Source: Siniperca chuatsi (taxonomy: Eukaryota > Chordata > Actinopteri > Centrarchiformes > Sinipercidae). Taken from it: a DNA stretch of 64,000 nucleotides. Below the pieces are notes generated by a model that was not told where the DNA came from, made no database searches, and saw only the letters and a list, made by a program, of their open reading frames with translations. Each line of letters begins with the position of its first letter. Within the stretch, counting starts at the first letter, position 1. Below, piece by piece: positions 38,126 to 49,735 of this stretch. Where the stretch lies: positions 1 to 64,000 of the forward strand of contig NC_058056.1 of assembly GCF_020085105.1 (NCBI RefSeq), written 5' to 3'. A program made the position numbers and the translations under genes.

Positions 38126-39698
38126 ACACTAACAATTGTAATCCTGGCCTGGCTAACTAAAGTAGACTCATAAAGTAGGTTATCCAGAGAGCTTAGGTTT
38201 TCCCCATCCAGCCATGGCTACAATTTCATGCAAAGGCGGGGTTTGTAGTCAATGAGCCAATCATTGTGCAACATCAGTCCAGTAAGGTTTCAGAAATGCA
38301 CCACATGTGCTGTGAGTGTTGTATCAGATCCAGTTTTAACTCGTAGTTGTATTCATTATCCTTTCGCAGAGGCAATTTCATAGTCTATGAAGTGTATCTG
38401 AGGCGTGATTATTGCTGGTTGAAAACTTAACCCAATATCCGCCTGGATGACTTGAAATACAGTCAGCTGTGGCAATTTTGTTGGTCTTTCAGGAGACTTT
38501 ACACTGTGTATTAATAGAAAATCCAAGAACAAGAAGCAATGTTTATGCCGTTCTTGTTCTCATAACTAAGTTTGACAATGCTTGGCCAATTGTTGTTGTA
38601 ATACGTAAAGATCAAGACTTTTCAGCATGTCTTTGAGTTGTTTGGCAAAAATGAGAATCATTTCACCCCAGTTTAAACGACACTTACAATTGTAGTTCTC
38701 GTCTGGCTAACTAAAAATCGACTCAAAAAGTAGGTCATCCAGAGAGCCTAGGCTTTTCCCATCCAGCCATGGCTACAATTTCATGCAAAAGGCGGGGTTT
38801 GTAGTCAATGAGCCAGTCAGGTGCGACAACAGTCCAGTAAGGTTTCAGAAATGCGCCACCTGTGCTGTGAGTGTTGGATCAGATCCAGTTTTAACTCGTA
38901 GCTGCGATCGGCATCCTTCCTGGAGGCAATACAGGAAGGTTCTCTGAGATGTCATTATTGTTGATTGAAAAGATAACCCAGTATCTCTCCTGGAGAACAA
39001 TTTGCATATGGAAAATTCTCAATGAATTGACAGTGTTTAGCCAGTTCTTGTACTAATACGTAAAGATCAAGCTTTTAGGCTTGCTTTCAATTGCCTGTCT
39101 AAAATGAAAAGCATGGAAGCCCATTTTCAACGACACTAACAATTGTAATCCTGGCCTGGCTAACTATAGTAGAATCATTGTGCAACATCAGTCCAGTAAG
39201 GTTTCAGAAATGCACCACATGTGCTGTGAGTGTTGTATCAGATCCAGTTTTAACTCGTAGTTGTATTCATTATCCTTTCGCAGAGGCAATTTCATAGTCT
39301 ATGAAGTGTATCTGAGGCGTGATTATTGCTGGTTGAAAACTTAACCCAATATCCCGCCTGGATGACTTGAAATACAGTCAGCTGTGGCAATTTTTGTTGG
39401 TCTTTCAGGAGACTTTACACTGTGTATTAATAGAAAATCCAAGAACAAGAAGCAATGTTTATGCCGTTCTTGTTCTCATAACTAGGGTTTGACAATGCTT
39501 GGCCAATTGTTGTTGTAATACGTAAAGATCAAGACTTTTCAGCATGTCTTTGAGTTGTTTGGCAAAAATGAGAATCATTTCACCCCAGTTTAAACGACAC
39601 TTACAATTGTAGTTCTCGTCCAAACTAAAAATCGACTCAAAAGTAGGTCATCCAGAGAGCCTAGGCTTTTCCCATCCAGCCACGGCTACAATTTCATG
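38126..39698 (-). repeat. Tandem array block L3, ends at the gap
   Basis: About one and a half antisense units run to the gap. It contains the second copy of the deleted unit: ctatagtagaatcattgtg near 39162-39182 with atcaagc near 39066, as at 11.64-11.76 kb. The array stops inside an A monomer at atttcatg. Confidence 0.92.
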
Positions 39699-39798
39699 NN
39701 NNNNNNNNNNNNNNNNNNNNNNNNNNNNNNNNNNNNNNNNNNNNNNNNNNNNNNNNNNNNNNNNNNNNNNNNNNNNNNNNNNNNNNNNNNNNNNNNNN
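39699..39798. other. Assembly gap of 100 N
   Basis: Exactly 100 undetermined bases. A round 100 is the usual placeholder for a gap of unknown size between contigs, so the order, orientation and distance of the two sides are not shown by this sequence. Confidence 0.98.
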
Positions 39799-41798
39799 CC
39801 TCAGATACACTTCATAGACTATGAAATTGCCTCTGCGAAAGGATAATGAATACAACTACGAGTTAAAACTAGGATCTGGATACAACACCTACAGCACATG
39901 TGGTGCATTTCTGAAACCTTACTGGACTGATGTTGCACAATGATTGGCTCATTGACTACAAACCCCGCCTTTTGCATGAAATTGTAGCCATGGCTGGATG
40001 GGGAAAACCTAAGCTCTCTGGATAACCTACTTTATGAGTCTACTTTAGTTAGCCAGGCCAGGATTACAATTGTTAGTGTCGTTGAAAATGGGCTTCCATG
40101 CTTTTCATTTTAGACAGGCAATTGAAAGCAAGCCTAAAAGCTCGATCTTTACGTATTAGTACAAGAACTGGCTAAACACTGTGAATTCATTGAGAATTTT
40201 CCATATATGCAAATTGTTCTCCAGGAGAGATACTGGGCTATCTTTTCAATCAACAATAATGACATCTCAGAGAACCTTCCTGTATTGCCTCCAGGAAGGA
40301 TGCCGATCGCAGCTACGAGTTAAAACTGGATCTGATCCAACACTCACAGCACAGGTGGCGCATTTCTGAAACCTTACTGGACTGTTGTCGCACCTGACTG
40401 GCTCATTGACTACAAACCCCGCTTTTGCATGAAATTGTAGCCGTGGCTGGATGGGAAAAGCCTAGGCTCTCTGGATGACCTACTTTTTGAGTCGATTTTT
40501 AGTTAGCCAGACGAGAACTACAATTGTAAGTGTCGTTTAAACTGGGGTGAAATGATTCTCATTTTTGCCAAACAACTCAAAGACATGCTGAAAAGTCTTG
40601 ATCTTTACGTATTACAACAACAATTGGCCAAGCATTGTCAAACCCTAGTTATGAGAACAAGAATGGCATAAACATTGCTTCTTGTTCTTGTATTTTCTAT
40701 TAATACACAGTGTAAAGTCTCCTGAAAGACCAACAAAATTGCCACAGCTGACTGTATTTCAAGTCATCCAGGCGGGATATTGTTAAGTTTTCAACCAGCA
40801 ATAATCACGTCTCAGATACACTTCATAGACTATGAAATTGCCTCTGCGTAAAGGATAATGAATACAACTACGAAGTTAAAACTGGATCTGATACAACACT
40901 CACAGCACATGTGGTGCATTTCTGAAACCTTACTGGACTGATGTTGCACAATGATTGGCTCATTGACTACAAACCCCGCCTTTTTGCATGAAATTGTAGC
41001 CATGGCTGGATGGGGAAAACCTAAGCTCTCTGGATAACCTACTTTATGAGTCTACTTTAGTTAGCCAGGCCAGGATTACAATTGTTAGTGTCGTTGAAAA
41101 TGGGCTTTCCATGCTTTTCATTTTAGACAGGCAATTGAAAGCAAGCCTAAAAAGCTCGATCTTTACGTATTAGTACAAGAACAGGCTAAACACTGTCAAT
41201 TCATTGAGAATTTTCCATACATGCAAATTGTTCTCCAGGAGAGATACTGGGTTATCTTTTCAATCAACAATAATGACATCTCAGAGAACCTTCCTGTATT
41301 GCCTCCAGGAAGGATGCCGATCGCAGCTACGAGTTAAAACTGGATCTGATCCAACACTCACAGCACAGGTGGCGCATTTCTGAAACCTTACTGGACTGTT
41401 GTCGCACCTGACTGGCTCATTGACTACAAACCCCGCCTTTTTGCATGAAATTGTAGCCGTGGCTGGATGGGAAAAGCCTAGGCTCTCTGGATGACCTACT
41501 TTTTGAGTCGATTTTTAGTTGGCCAGACGAGAACTACAATTGTAAGTGTCGTTTAAACTGGGGTGAAATGATTCTCATTTTTGCCAAACAACTCAAAGAC
41601 ATGCTGAAAAGTCTTGATCTTTACGTATTACAACAACAATTGGCCAAGCATTGTCAAACCCTAGTTATGAGAACAAGAACGGCATAAACATTGCTTCTTG
41701 TTCTTGGATTTTCTATTAATACACAGTGTAAAGTCTCCTGAAAGACCAACAAAAATTGCCACAGCTGACTGTATTTCAAGTCATCCAGGCGGGATATT
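39799..41798 (+). repeat. Tandem array block R1, sense orientation
   Basis: Two units run up to LINE C, now in sense orientation. The first B monomer has the gaattc variant (residues CEFIENF, near 40181-40195). The second has the acaggc variant (residues EQAKHC, near 41190). The same two variants, in the same order, precede LINE B. A few extra bases (aagttaaaac at 40870, ggctttccatg at 41104) show slightly noisier sequence. Confidence 0.93.
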
Positions 41799-42091
41799 TC
41801 CATCCATCCATCCATCTTCTTCCCTTATCCGGGGCCGGGTCGCGGGGCAGCAGTCCAAGCAGGACTCCCAGACTTCCTTCGCCCCAGACACTTCCTCCAG
41901 CTCCTCCGGGGATCTCGAGGCGCTCCCAGGCCAGCCGAGAGACATAGTCCCTCCAGCGTGTCCTGGGTCTTCCCGGGCCGCCCCGGTGGGACATGCCCAG
42001 AACACCTCCCGAGGGAGGCGCCCAGGAGGCATCCGGATCAGATGCCCTAGCCACCTCAGCTGGCTCCTCTCGACGTGGAGGAGCAGCGGCT

Positions 42092-43270
42092 CTACTCCGA
42101 GCTCCCCGTGACTGAGCTCCTCACCCTATCTCTAAGGGAGCGCCCAGCCACTCGGGCGGAGGAAGCCCATTTCGCCGCTTGTATCCGCGATCTTGTCCTT
42201 TCGGTCACTACCCAAAGCTCATGACCATAGGTGAGGGCAGGAGCGTAGATTGACCGGTAAATCGAGAGCTTTGTCTTTCGACTCAGCTCCTTCTTTACCA
42301 CAACGGTCCGACACAGCGCCCGCATCACTGCAGACGCTGCACCGATCCGCCTGTCAATCTCACGCCCATCCGTCCCTCACTCGTGAACAAGACCCCGAGA
42401 TACTTAAACCTCCACTTGGGGCAAGGACTCCCACCCACGCCGAAGAGAGCAAACCACCTTTTCCGGTCAAGAACCATGGCCTCAGATTTGGAAGAGCTGA
42501 TTCTCATCCCAGCTGCTTCACACTCGGCTGCAAACCGCCCCAGTGCATGCTGCAGGTCCTGGTTTGAAGAAGCCATCAGAACGACATCATCTGCAAACAG
42601 CAGAGATGAGATCCTGTGGTTCCCAAACCGACACCCTCCGCCCCTGACTGCGCTTTAGAAATTCTGTCCATATAAATTATGAACAGAACCGTGACAAAGG
42701 GCAGCCCTGGCGGAGTCCAACATGCACCGAGAACAGGTCTGACTTACTGCCGGCAATGCGAACACAGCTCCTGCCCTGACAGCCCTAGCAGCAAAGGGCC
42801 CCGACCCCATACTCCCAGAGCACTCCCACAAAGCGCCTGGGCACACGGTCGATCGCCTTCTCCAGATCCACAAAGCACATGTGGACTGGTTGGGCAACTC
42901 CCATGAACCTCGAGCACCCGATGGAGAGTATAGAGCTGGTCCAGTGTTCCACGATCGACGAAACCACTCTGCTCCTCCTGAACCGAGGTTCGACTATCGG
43001 ACGAATTCCTCCTCTCCAGTACCCTGAATAGACCTTACCGGGAGGCTGAGAAGTGTGATCCTCTGTGATTGGAACACACCCTCCGGTCCCCTTCTTATAC
43101 AGAGGGACCACCACCCCGGTCTGCCAGTCCAGAGGCACTGTCCCAGATCGCCACGCGATGTTGCAGAGACGTGTCAGCCAAGACAGTCCCACAACATCCA
43201 GAGACTTAAGATACTCAGGACGGATCTCATCCACCCCAAGCCTTGCCACCAAGGAGCTTGCCAACAACCT
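42092..43270 (-). pseudogene. LINE C reverse transcriptase region, broken
   Basis: Antisense pieces read IYRSIYAPALTYGHELWVVT near 42200-42270, FKYLGVLFTSEGRM near 42370-42410 and LGRFAAECEAAGMRISSSKS near 42480-42545. The catalytic FADD codons are at 42586-42597. CFVDLEKAIDRVPRR lies near 42840-42880 and DEIRPEYLKSLDVVGLSWLT near 43175-43240. The motif order matches LINEs A and B. The frame changes several times, and the DLEKAIDRVP variant differs from DLEKAFDRVP in the other copies. Confidence 0.82.
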
Positions 43271-43789
43271 CAGTGACTTCGCCAGGGTGATGGATGAGTC
43301 CGCCTCCGGTCCTCAGCCTCCGCTTCTCTTCGGAAGACGTGACAGCGGATTGAGGAGATCCTCAAAGTATTCCTTCCACCGTCCGACAACATCCCCAGTC
43401 GAGGTCAACAGCTCTCCACCCGCACTGCATAAGGTGTTGGTGAAGCACTGCTTCCCCTCCTGAGCCGCCGGACGGTTTGCCAGAATTTCTTTGAGGCCGA
43501 CCGATAGTCCTCCTCCATGGCCTCCGAACCTCTCCCAGTCCTGAGTTTTTGCCTCTGTGACCGCACAGGCTGCAGCACGCTTAGCCTGCCGGTACCTGTC
43601 AGTTGCCTCGGGAGTCCCACGAGCCAACAAGGCCCGATAGGACTCTCTTCTTCAGCCTGACGGCATCCCTTACTTCCGCGCCCACCACCGTGTTCGGGAT
43701 TGCCGCCGCGACAGGCACCAGAAACCTTGCGACCACAGCCACGAGCCGCCAGATCGACAATGGAGGTGGAAAACATGGTCCACTCGGAC

Positions 43790-44430
43790 TCAATGTCCCC
43801 AACCTCCCCGGATCTGGGAGAAGTTTCTCCGGAGGTGTGAGTTGTAGACCCTGCTGACAGAGGGCTCCGCCAGACGCTCCCAGCAGACCTCACGATACGC
43901 TTGGGCCTGCCAAGTCTGTCCGCTTCCTCCCCGCCAGCGGATCCAACTCACCACCAGGTGGTGATCGGTTGACAGCTCCGCCTCTCTCTTCACCCGAGTG
44001 TTCAAGACACGCGCCGAGGTCAGATGATACGACAACAAAGTCGATCATCGACCTTCCGCCTAGGGTGTCCTGGTGCCACGCACTGATGGACACCCTTGTG
44101 CTTGAACATGGTGTTAGTTATGGACAAACTGTAACCAGCACAGAAGTCCAACAACTGAACACCGCCGGTTCAGATCAGGGGCCGCTCCTTCCCCCACCCG
44201 GAGGCGGAGGGACGCCACCCTCTCGCTCACTGGGGTAAACTCCAACACGGACGGCTGAGCTGTGGGGCTAAGTGAGCAGGCCCACACCAGCCCGCCGCCT
44301 CCCCGCCGGGCAACGCCAGAGAAATGGAGCGCCCAGCCCTCTCGAGGAGACGGGTTCCAGAGCCCAGGCTGTGCGTGGAGGCGAGGCCGACTATATCTAG
44401 CCGGTAACGCCAACCTCCCGCATAAGCTCA
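43790..44430 (-). pseudogene. LINE C endonuclease remnant without GDFNA motif
   Basis: STDHHLVVSWIRW near 43930-43975, SMIDFVVVSS near 44020-44050 and part of the N-terminal endonuclease sequence near 44230-44410 can be read. The block between gccgctccttcc and cccacccggaggc (about 44190) lacks some 180 bp that is present at 59923-60103 in LINE B and holds the catalytic GDFNAH motif. The domain cannot be functional as given. Confidence 0.8.
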
Positions 44431-44711
44431 GGCTCCTTCCCCAGCCGGCGACATTCCATGTCCCTAGAGCCAGTTTCTGTGTCCGGAGATCTGGTCGCCA
44501 AGCCCTGCCTTCGACTGCCGCCCAGATCTCTCTGCACCGGCCCCTCACGGATCCTCCCGCGGGTGGTGGGTCCACGGAGGACGGCCCCACGCCGCTCCTT
44601 CGGCTGTGCCCGGCCGGGCCCCGTGGGGAAAGGCCCGCCACCAGGCGCCGCTGCCGGGCACCCACCCCAGGCCTGGCTCCAGGGTGGGGCCCCTGTAGCG
44701 CTAACCGGCGA

Positions 44712-47700
44712 AGACAGGCAATTGAAAGCAAACCTAAAGCTCGATCTTTACGTGTGAGTACAAGAACTGGCTAAACACTGTCAATTCATTGAGAATTTTC
44801 CATATATGCAAATTGTTCTCCAGGAGAGATACTGGGTTATCTTTTCAATCAGCAATAATGACATCTCAGAGAACCTTCCTGTATTGCCTCCAGGAAGGAT
44901 GCCGTCGCAGCTACGAGTTAAAACTGGATCTGATCCAGCACTCACCTTTGAGTGGCGCATTTCTGAAACCTTACTGGACTGTTGCTTCGCACCTGACTGG
45001 CTCATTGACTACAAACCCCTTTTTGCATGAAATTGCCTTAGCCGTGGCTGGATGGAAAAGCCTAGGCTCTCTGGATGACCTACTTTTTGAGTGATTTTTA
45101 GTTAGCCAGGCCGAGAACTACAATTGTAAGTGTCTCCGTTTAAACTGGGGTGAAATGATTCTCATTTTTGCCAAACAACTCAAAGACATGCTGAAAAGTC
45201 TTGATCTTTACGATATTACAACAACAATTGGCCAAGGCATTGTCAAACCCCTAGTTGTGAGAACAAGAACGGCATAAACATTGCTTCTTGTTCTGGATTT
45301 TCTATTAATACACAGTAAAGTCTCCTGAAAGACACAACAAAAAATTGCCACAGCTGACTGTATTTCAAGTCATCCAGGCGGGATATTGGAGCTAAGTTTT
45401 CAACCAGTAATAATCACGCTCTCAGATACACCTTCCAGACTATGAAATTGCTCTCTGCGAAAGGATAATGAATACAACTACGCGAGTAAAAACTGGATCT
45501 GATACAACACTCACAGCACATGTGGTGCATTTCTGAAACCTTACTGACTGATGTTGCACAATGATTGGCTCATTGACTACAAACCTCGCCTTTTGCATGA
45601 AATTGTAGCCATGGCTGGATGGGGAAAACCTAAGCTCTCTGGATAACCTACTTTATGAGTCTACTTTTAGTTAGCCAGGCCAGGATTACAATTGTTAGTG
45701 TCGATTGAAAATGGGCTTCCCATGCTTTTCATTTTAGACAGGCAATTGAAAGCTTAAGCTCTAAAAAGCTCGATCTTTACGTGTGTAGTACAAGAACTGG
45801 CTAAACACTGTCAATTCATTGAGAATTTTTCCATACATGCAAATGTTGTTCTCCAGGAGAGATGCTGGGATTATCTTTTCAATCAACAATAATGACATCT
45901 CAGAGAACCTTCCTGCATTGGCCTCCAGGAAGGATGCGATCGCAGCTACGAGTTAAAACTGGATCTGATTCCAACACTCACAGCACAGGTGGCGCATTTC
46001 TGAAACCTTACTGACTGTTGTCGCACCTCACTAGCTCATTGGACTATTACAAACCCCGCCTTTTGCAAAGGAAATTGCAGCTGTGAATGGATGGGAAAAG
46101 CCTAGGCTCTCTGGATGACTCTACTTTTTGAGGTTTCGATTTTTTAGTTGGGCTAGACGATGAACTACAATCTGTAAGTCTTGAACCCAAACTGGGGTGA
46201 AATGATTCTCATTTTTGCCAAACAACTCAAAGACATGCTGAAAAGTCTTGATCTTACGATTATTACACAGCAACAATTGGCCGAAGCATTGGTCAAACCC
46301 TAGTTATGAGAACAAGAACGTATAAAGTATAAGCTTCTTGTTCTTGGATTTTCTATTAATACACAGTGTAAAGTCTCCTGAAAGACTAACAAAAGTGCCA
46401 CAGCTGACTGTATTTCAAGTCATCCAAGCGGGATATTGGAGTTAAGTTTTCAACCAGCAATAATCACGCCCTCAGATACACTTCATAGACTATGAAATTG
46501 CCTCTGCGAAAGGATAATGAATACAACTACGAGTTAAAAACTGGATCTGATACAACACTCACAGCACATGTGGTGCATTTCTGAAACCTTACTGGACTGA
46601 TGTTGCACAATGATTGGCTCATTGACTACAAACCCCGCCTTTTTGCATGAAATTGTAGCCATGGCTGGATGGGGAAAACCTAAGCTCTCTGGATAACCTA
46701 CTTTATGAGTCTACTTTAGTTAGCCAGGCCAGGATTACAATTGTTAGTATTCGATTTGAAAATGGGCTTCCATGCTTTTCATTTTAGACAGGCAATTGAA
46801 AACGAAACTCTAAAAAGCTCGATCTTTACGTATTAGTACAAGAACTGGCTAAACACTGTCAATTCATTGAGAATTTTCCATACATGCAAATTGTTCTCCA
46901 GGAGATGCTGGGTTATCTTTTCAATCAACAATAATGACATCTCAGAGAACCTTCCTGTATTGCCTCCAGGAAGGATGCCGATCGCAGCTACGAGTTAAAA
47001 CTGGATCTGATCCAACACTCACAGCACAGGTGGCGCATTTCTGAAACCTTACTGGACTGTTGTCGCACCTGACTGGCTCATTGACTACAAACCCCGCCTT
47101 TTGCATGAAATTGTGGCCGTGGCTGGATGGGAAAAGCCTAGGCTCTCTGGATGACCTACTTTTTGAGTCGAACATTTTTAGTTAGCTGAGCCAGAGAACT
47201 ACAATTGTAAGTGTAAGATTTAAACTGGGGGTGAAATGATTCTCATTTTTGCCAAACAACTCAAAGACATGCTGAAAAGTCTTGATCTTTACATTATTAC
47301 AACAACAATTGGCCAAGCATTGTCAAACCCTAGTTATGAGAACAAGAACGGCATAAACATTGCTTCTTGTTCTTGGATTTTCTATTAATACACAGTGTAA
47401 AGTCTCCTGAAAGACCAATAAAATTGCCACAGCTGACTGTATTTCAAGTCATCCAGTAGTGGATATTGGGTTAAGTTTTCAACCAGCAATAATCACGTCT
47501 CAGATACACTTCATAGACTATGAAATTGCCTCTCATAAAGGATAATGAATACAACTACGAGAGTTAAAACTGGATCTGATACAACACTCACAGCACATGT
47601 GGTGCATTTCTGAAACCTTACTGGACTGATGTTGCACAATGATTGGCTCATTGACTACAAACCCGCCTTTTTGCATGAAATTGTAGCCATGGCTGGATGG

Positions 47701-49735
47701 GGGAAAAGCCTAAGTTCTCTGGATAACCTACTTTATAGAGTCTACTTTAGTTAGCATTGAACCAGGATTACAATTGTTAGTGTCGTTGAAAATGGGCTTC
47801 CATGCTTTTCATTTTAGACAAGGCAATTGAAAGCTAGTTTCCAGCGCAAAAGCTCGATCTTTACGTATTAGTACAAAAAGAACTGGCTAAACACTGTCAA
47901 TTCATTGAGAATTTCCATACATGCAAAATTGTTCTCCAGGAGAGATACTGGGTTATCTCTTTTCAATCATGAAACAATAATGACATCTCTAGAGAACCTT
48001 CCTGTATTGCGTTTGAAAATGGGCTCCAGGAAGGATGCCGATCGCAGCTACTGGAGTTCAAACTGGATCTGGGATCCAACACTCACAGCACAGGTGGCGT
48101 CACGATTTCTGAAACCTTACTGGACTGTTGTCGCACTTTCTGAGACTGGCACCTCATTGACTACAAACCCCGCCTTTTTGCATGAAATTGCAGCCGTGGC
48201 TGGATGGGAAAAGCCTAGGCTCTCTGGATGACCTACTTTTGAGTCGATTTTTAGTTAGCCAGACGAGGAACTACAATTGTAAGTGTCGTTTAAACTGGGG
48301 TAGAAATAGTTCTCATTTTGCCAAACAACTCAGACATGCTGAAAAGTCTTGATCTTTACATATTACAGCAACAATTGGCCAAGCATTATCAAACCCTAGT
48401 TATGAGAACAAGAGCGGCGCAAAGCATTGCTTCTTGTTCTTGGATTTTCTATTAATACACAGTGTAAAGTCTCTGAAAGACCAGCAAAAATTGCACAGCT
48501 GACTGTATTTCCAAGTCATCCAGGCGGGGATATTGGGTCCAAGAAGTTTTTCAACCAGCAATAATCACGTCTCAGATACCCCTTCATAGACTATGAAAAA
48601 GTACCTCTGCGAAAAGGATAATGAATACAGCTCTGAGGTTAAACTGGATCTGATACAACACTCACAGCACATGTGGTGCATTTCTGAAACCTTACTGGAC
48701 TGATGTTGCACAATGATTGGCTCGTGGACTGCAAACCCCCGCCTTTTTTGCATGAAATTGTAGCCATGGCTGGATGCAGGAAAACCTAAGCTCTCACTGG
48801 ATAACCTACTTTATGAGTCTACTTTTAGTTAGCCAGGCCAGGATTACAATTGTTAGTCAATGGTTGAAAATGGGCTTCCATGCTTTTTCATTTTAGACAG
48901 GCAATTGAAAGCAAGCCTAAAAAGCTACGATCTTTACGTGTGTAGTACAAGAACTGGCTAAACACTGTCAATTCATTGAGAATTTTCCATATATACAAAT
49001 TGTTCTCAGGAGAGATGCTGGGTTATATCTTTTCAATCAACAATAATGGCATCTCAGAGAACCTTCCTGTATTGCCTCCAGGAAGGATGCCGTCCTTGGC
49101 TTCTGATTCAGAAACTGGATCTGATCCAACACTCACAGCACAGGTGGCGCACATTTCTGAAACCTTACTGGACTGTTGTCGCACCTGACTGGCTCATTGA
49201 CTACAAGCCCCGCCTTTTTGCATGAAATTGGCACGTGGCTGGATGGGAAAAGCCTAGGCTCTCTGGATGACCTACTTTTTGAGTCAGATTTTTGAGTTAG
49301 CCAGAGCGAGAACTTCTAATTGTAAGTATCGTTTAAACTGGGGTGAAATGATTCTCATTTTTGCCAAACAACTCAAAGACATGCTGCTGAAAAGTCTTGA
49401 TCTTTACATTATTACAACAACAATTGGCCAAACATTGTCAAACCCTAGTTGTGAGAACAAGAGCAGCATAAACATTGCTTCTTGTTCTTGGATTACCTCT
49501 ATTAATACACAGTGTAAAAGTCTCTGAAAGACCAGCAAGAATTGGCCACAGCTGACTGTATTTCAAGTCATCCAGAGGCGGGATATTGGGTTAAGTTTTC
49601 AGCCAGCAATAATCACGTCTCAGATTACACTACATGAACTATAGAAATTGCCTCACCGAAAGGATAATGAATACAACTCTGAGTTAAAACTGGATCTGAT
49701 ACAACACTCACAGCACACATGTAATTGCATTAGTA
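44712..49735 (+). repeat. Indel-rich array block R1b
   Basis: About five sense units are still in A-B order but peppered with 1-13-bp insertions and losses. Examples are gaaattgccttagccg near 45030, agtattcgatttg near 46746, agctagtttccagcgc near 47832, an extra gtttgaaaatggg near 48010 and ctttctgagactggcac near 48137. The density is far above any other part of the window. It begins at the end of LINE C and stops abruptly at about 49736. Uncorrected long-read consensus fits best; a decayed array edge is the alternative. No gene is supported. Confidence 0.85.

Larger units (their letters stand above)
41799..44711 (-). mobile_element. LINE C, RTE-clade element, internally deleted
   Basis: This is the same element as LINEs A and B, in antisense, about 2.9 kb. 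Its tail has only four GATG copies (ccatcc... at 41800-41816). About 180 bp is missing inside the endonuclease region near 44190, including the GDFNAH motif, and the outermost 5' 45-50 bp is missing at 44711. Neither flank shows the target duplication: the left flank stops 14 bp short of the site used by LINE B, and the right flank resumes about 340 bp farther along the unit. Many one-base gaps break the frame. The preceding marked units suggest the same original insertion as LINE B, damaged or misassembled here. Confidence 0.85.

Noticed and set aside
1-39698. CRISPR array or other prokaryotic repeat system
   Set aside because: The repeated unit is about 1 kb with no short repeat-spacer pattern and no cas genes, and RTE LINEs are eukaryotic.
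41799-44711. LINE C as an independent insertion
   Set aside because: Its left edge is within 14 bp of the LINE B site and follows the same two marked units, so shared origin is simpler, although its missing target duplications leave some doubt.
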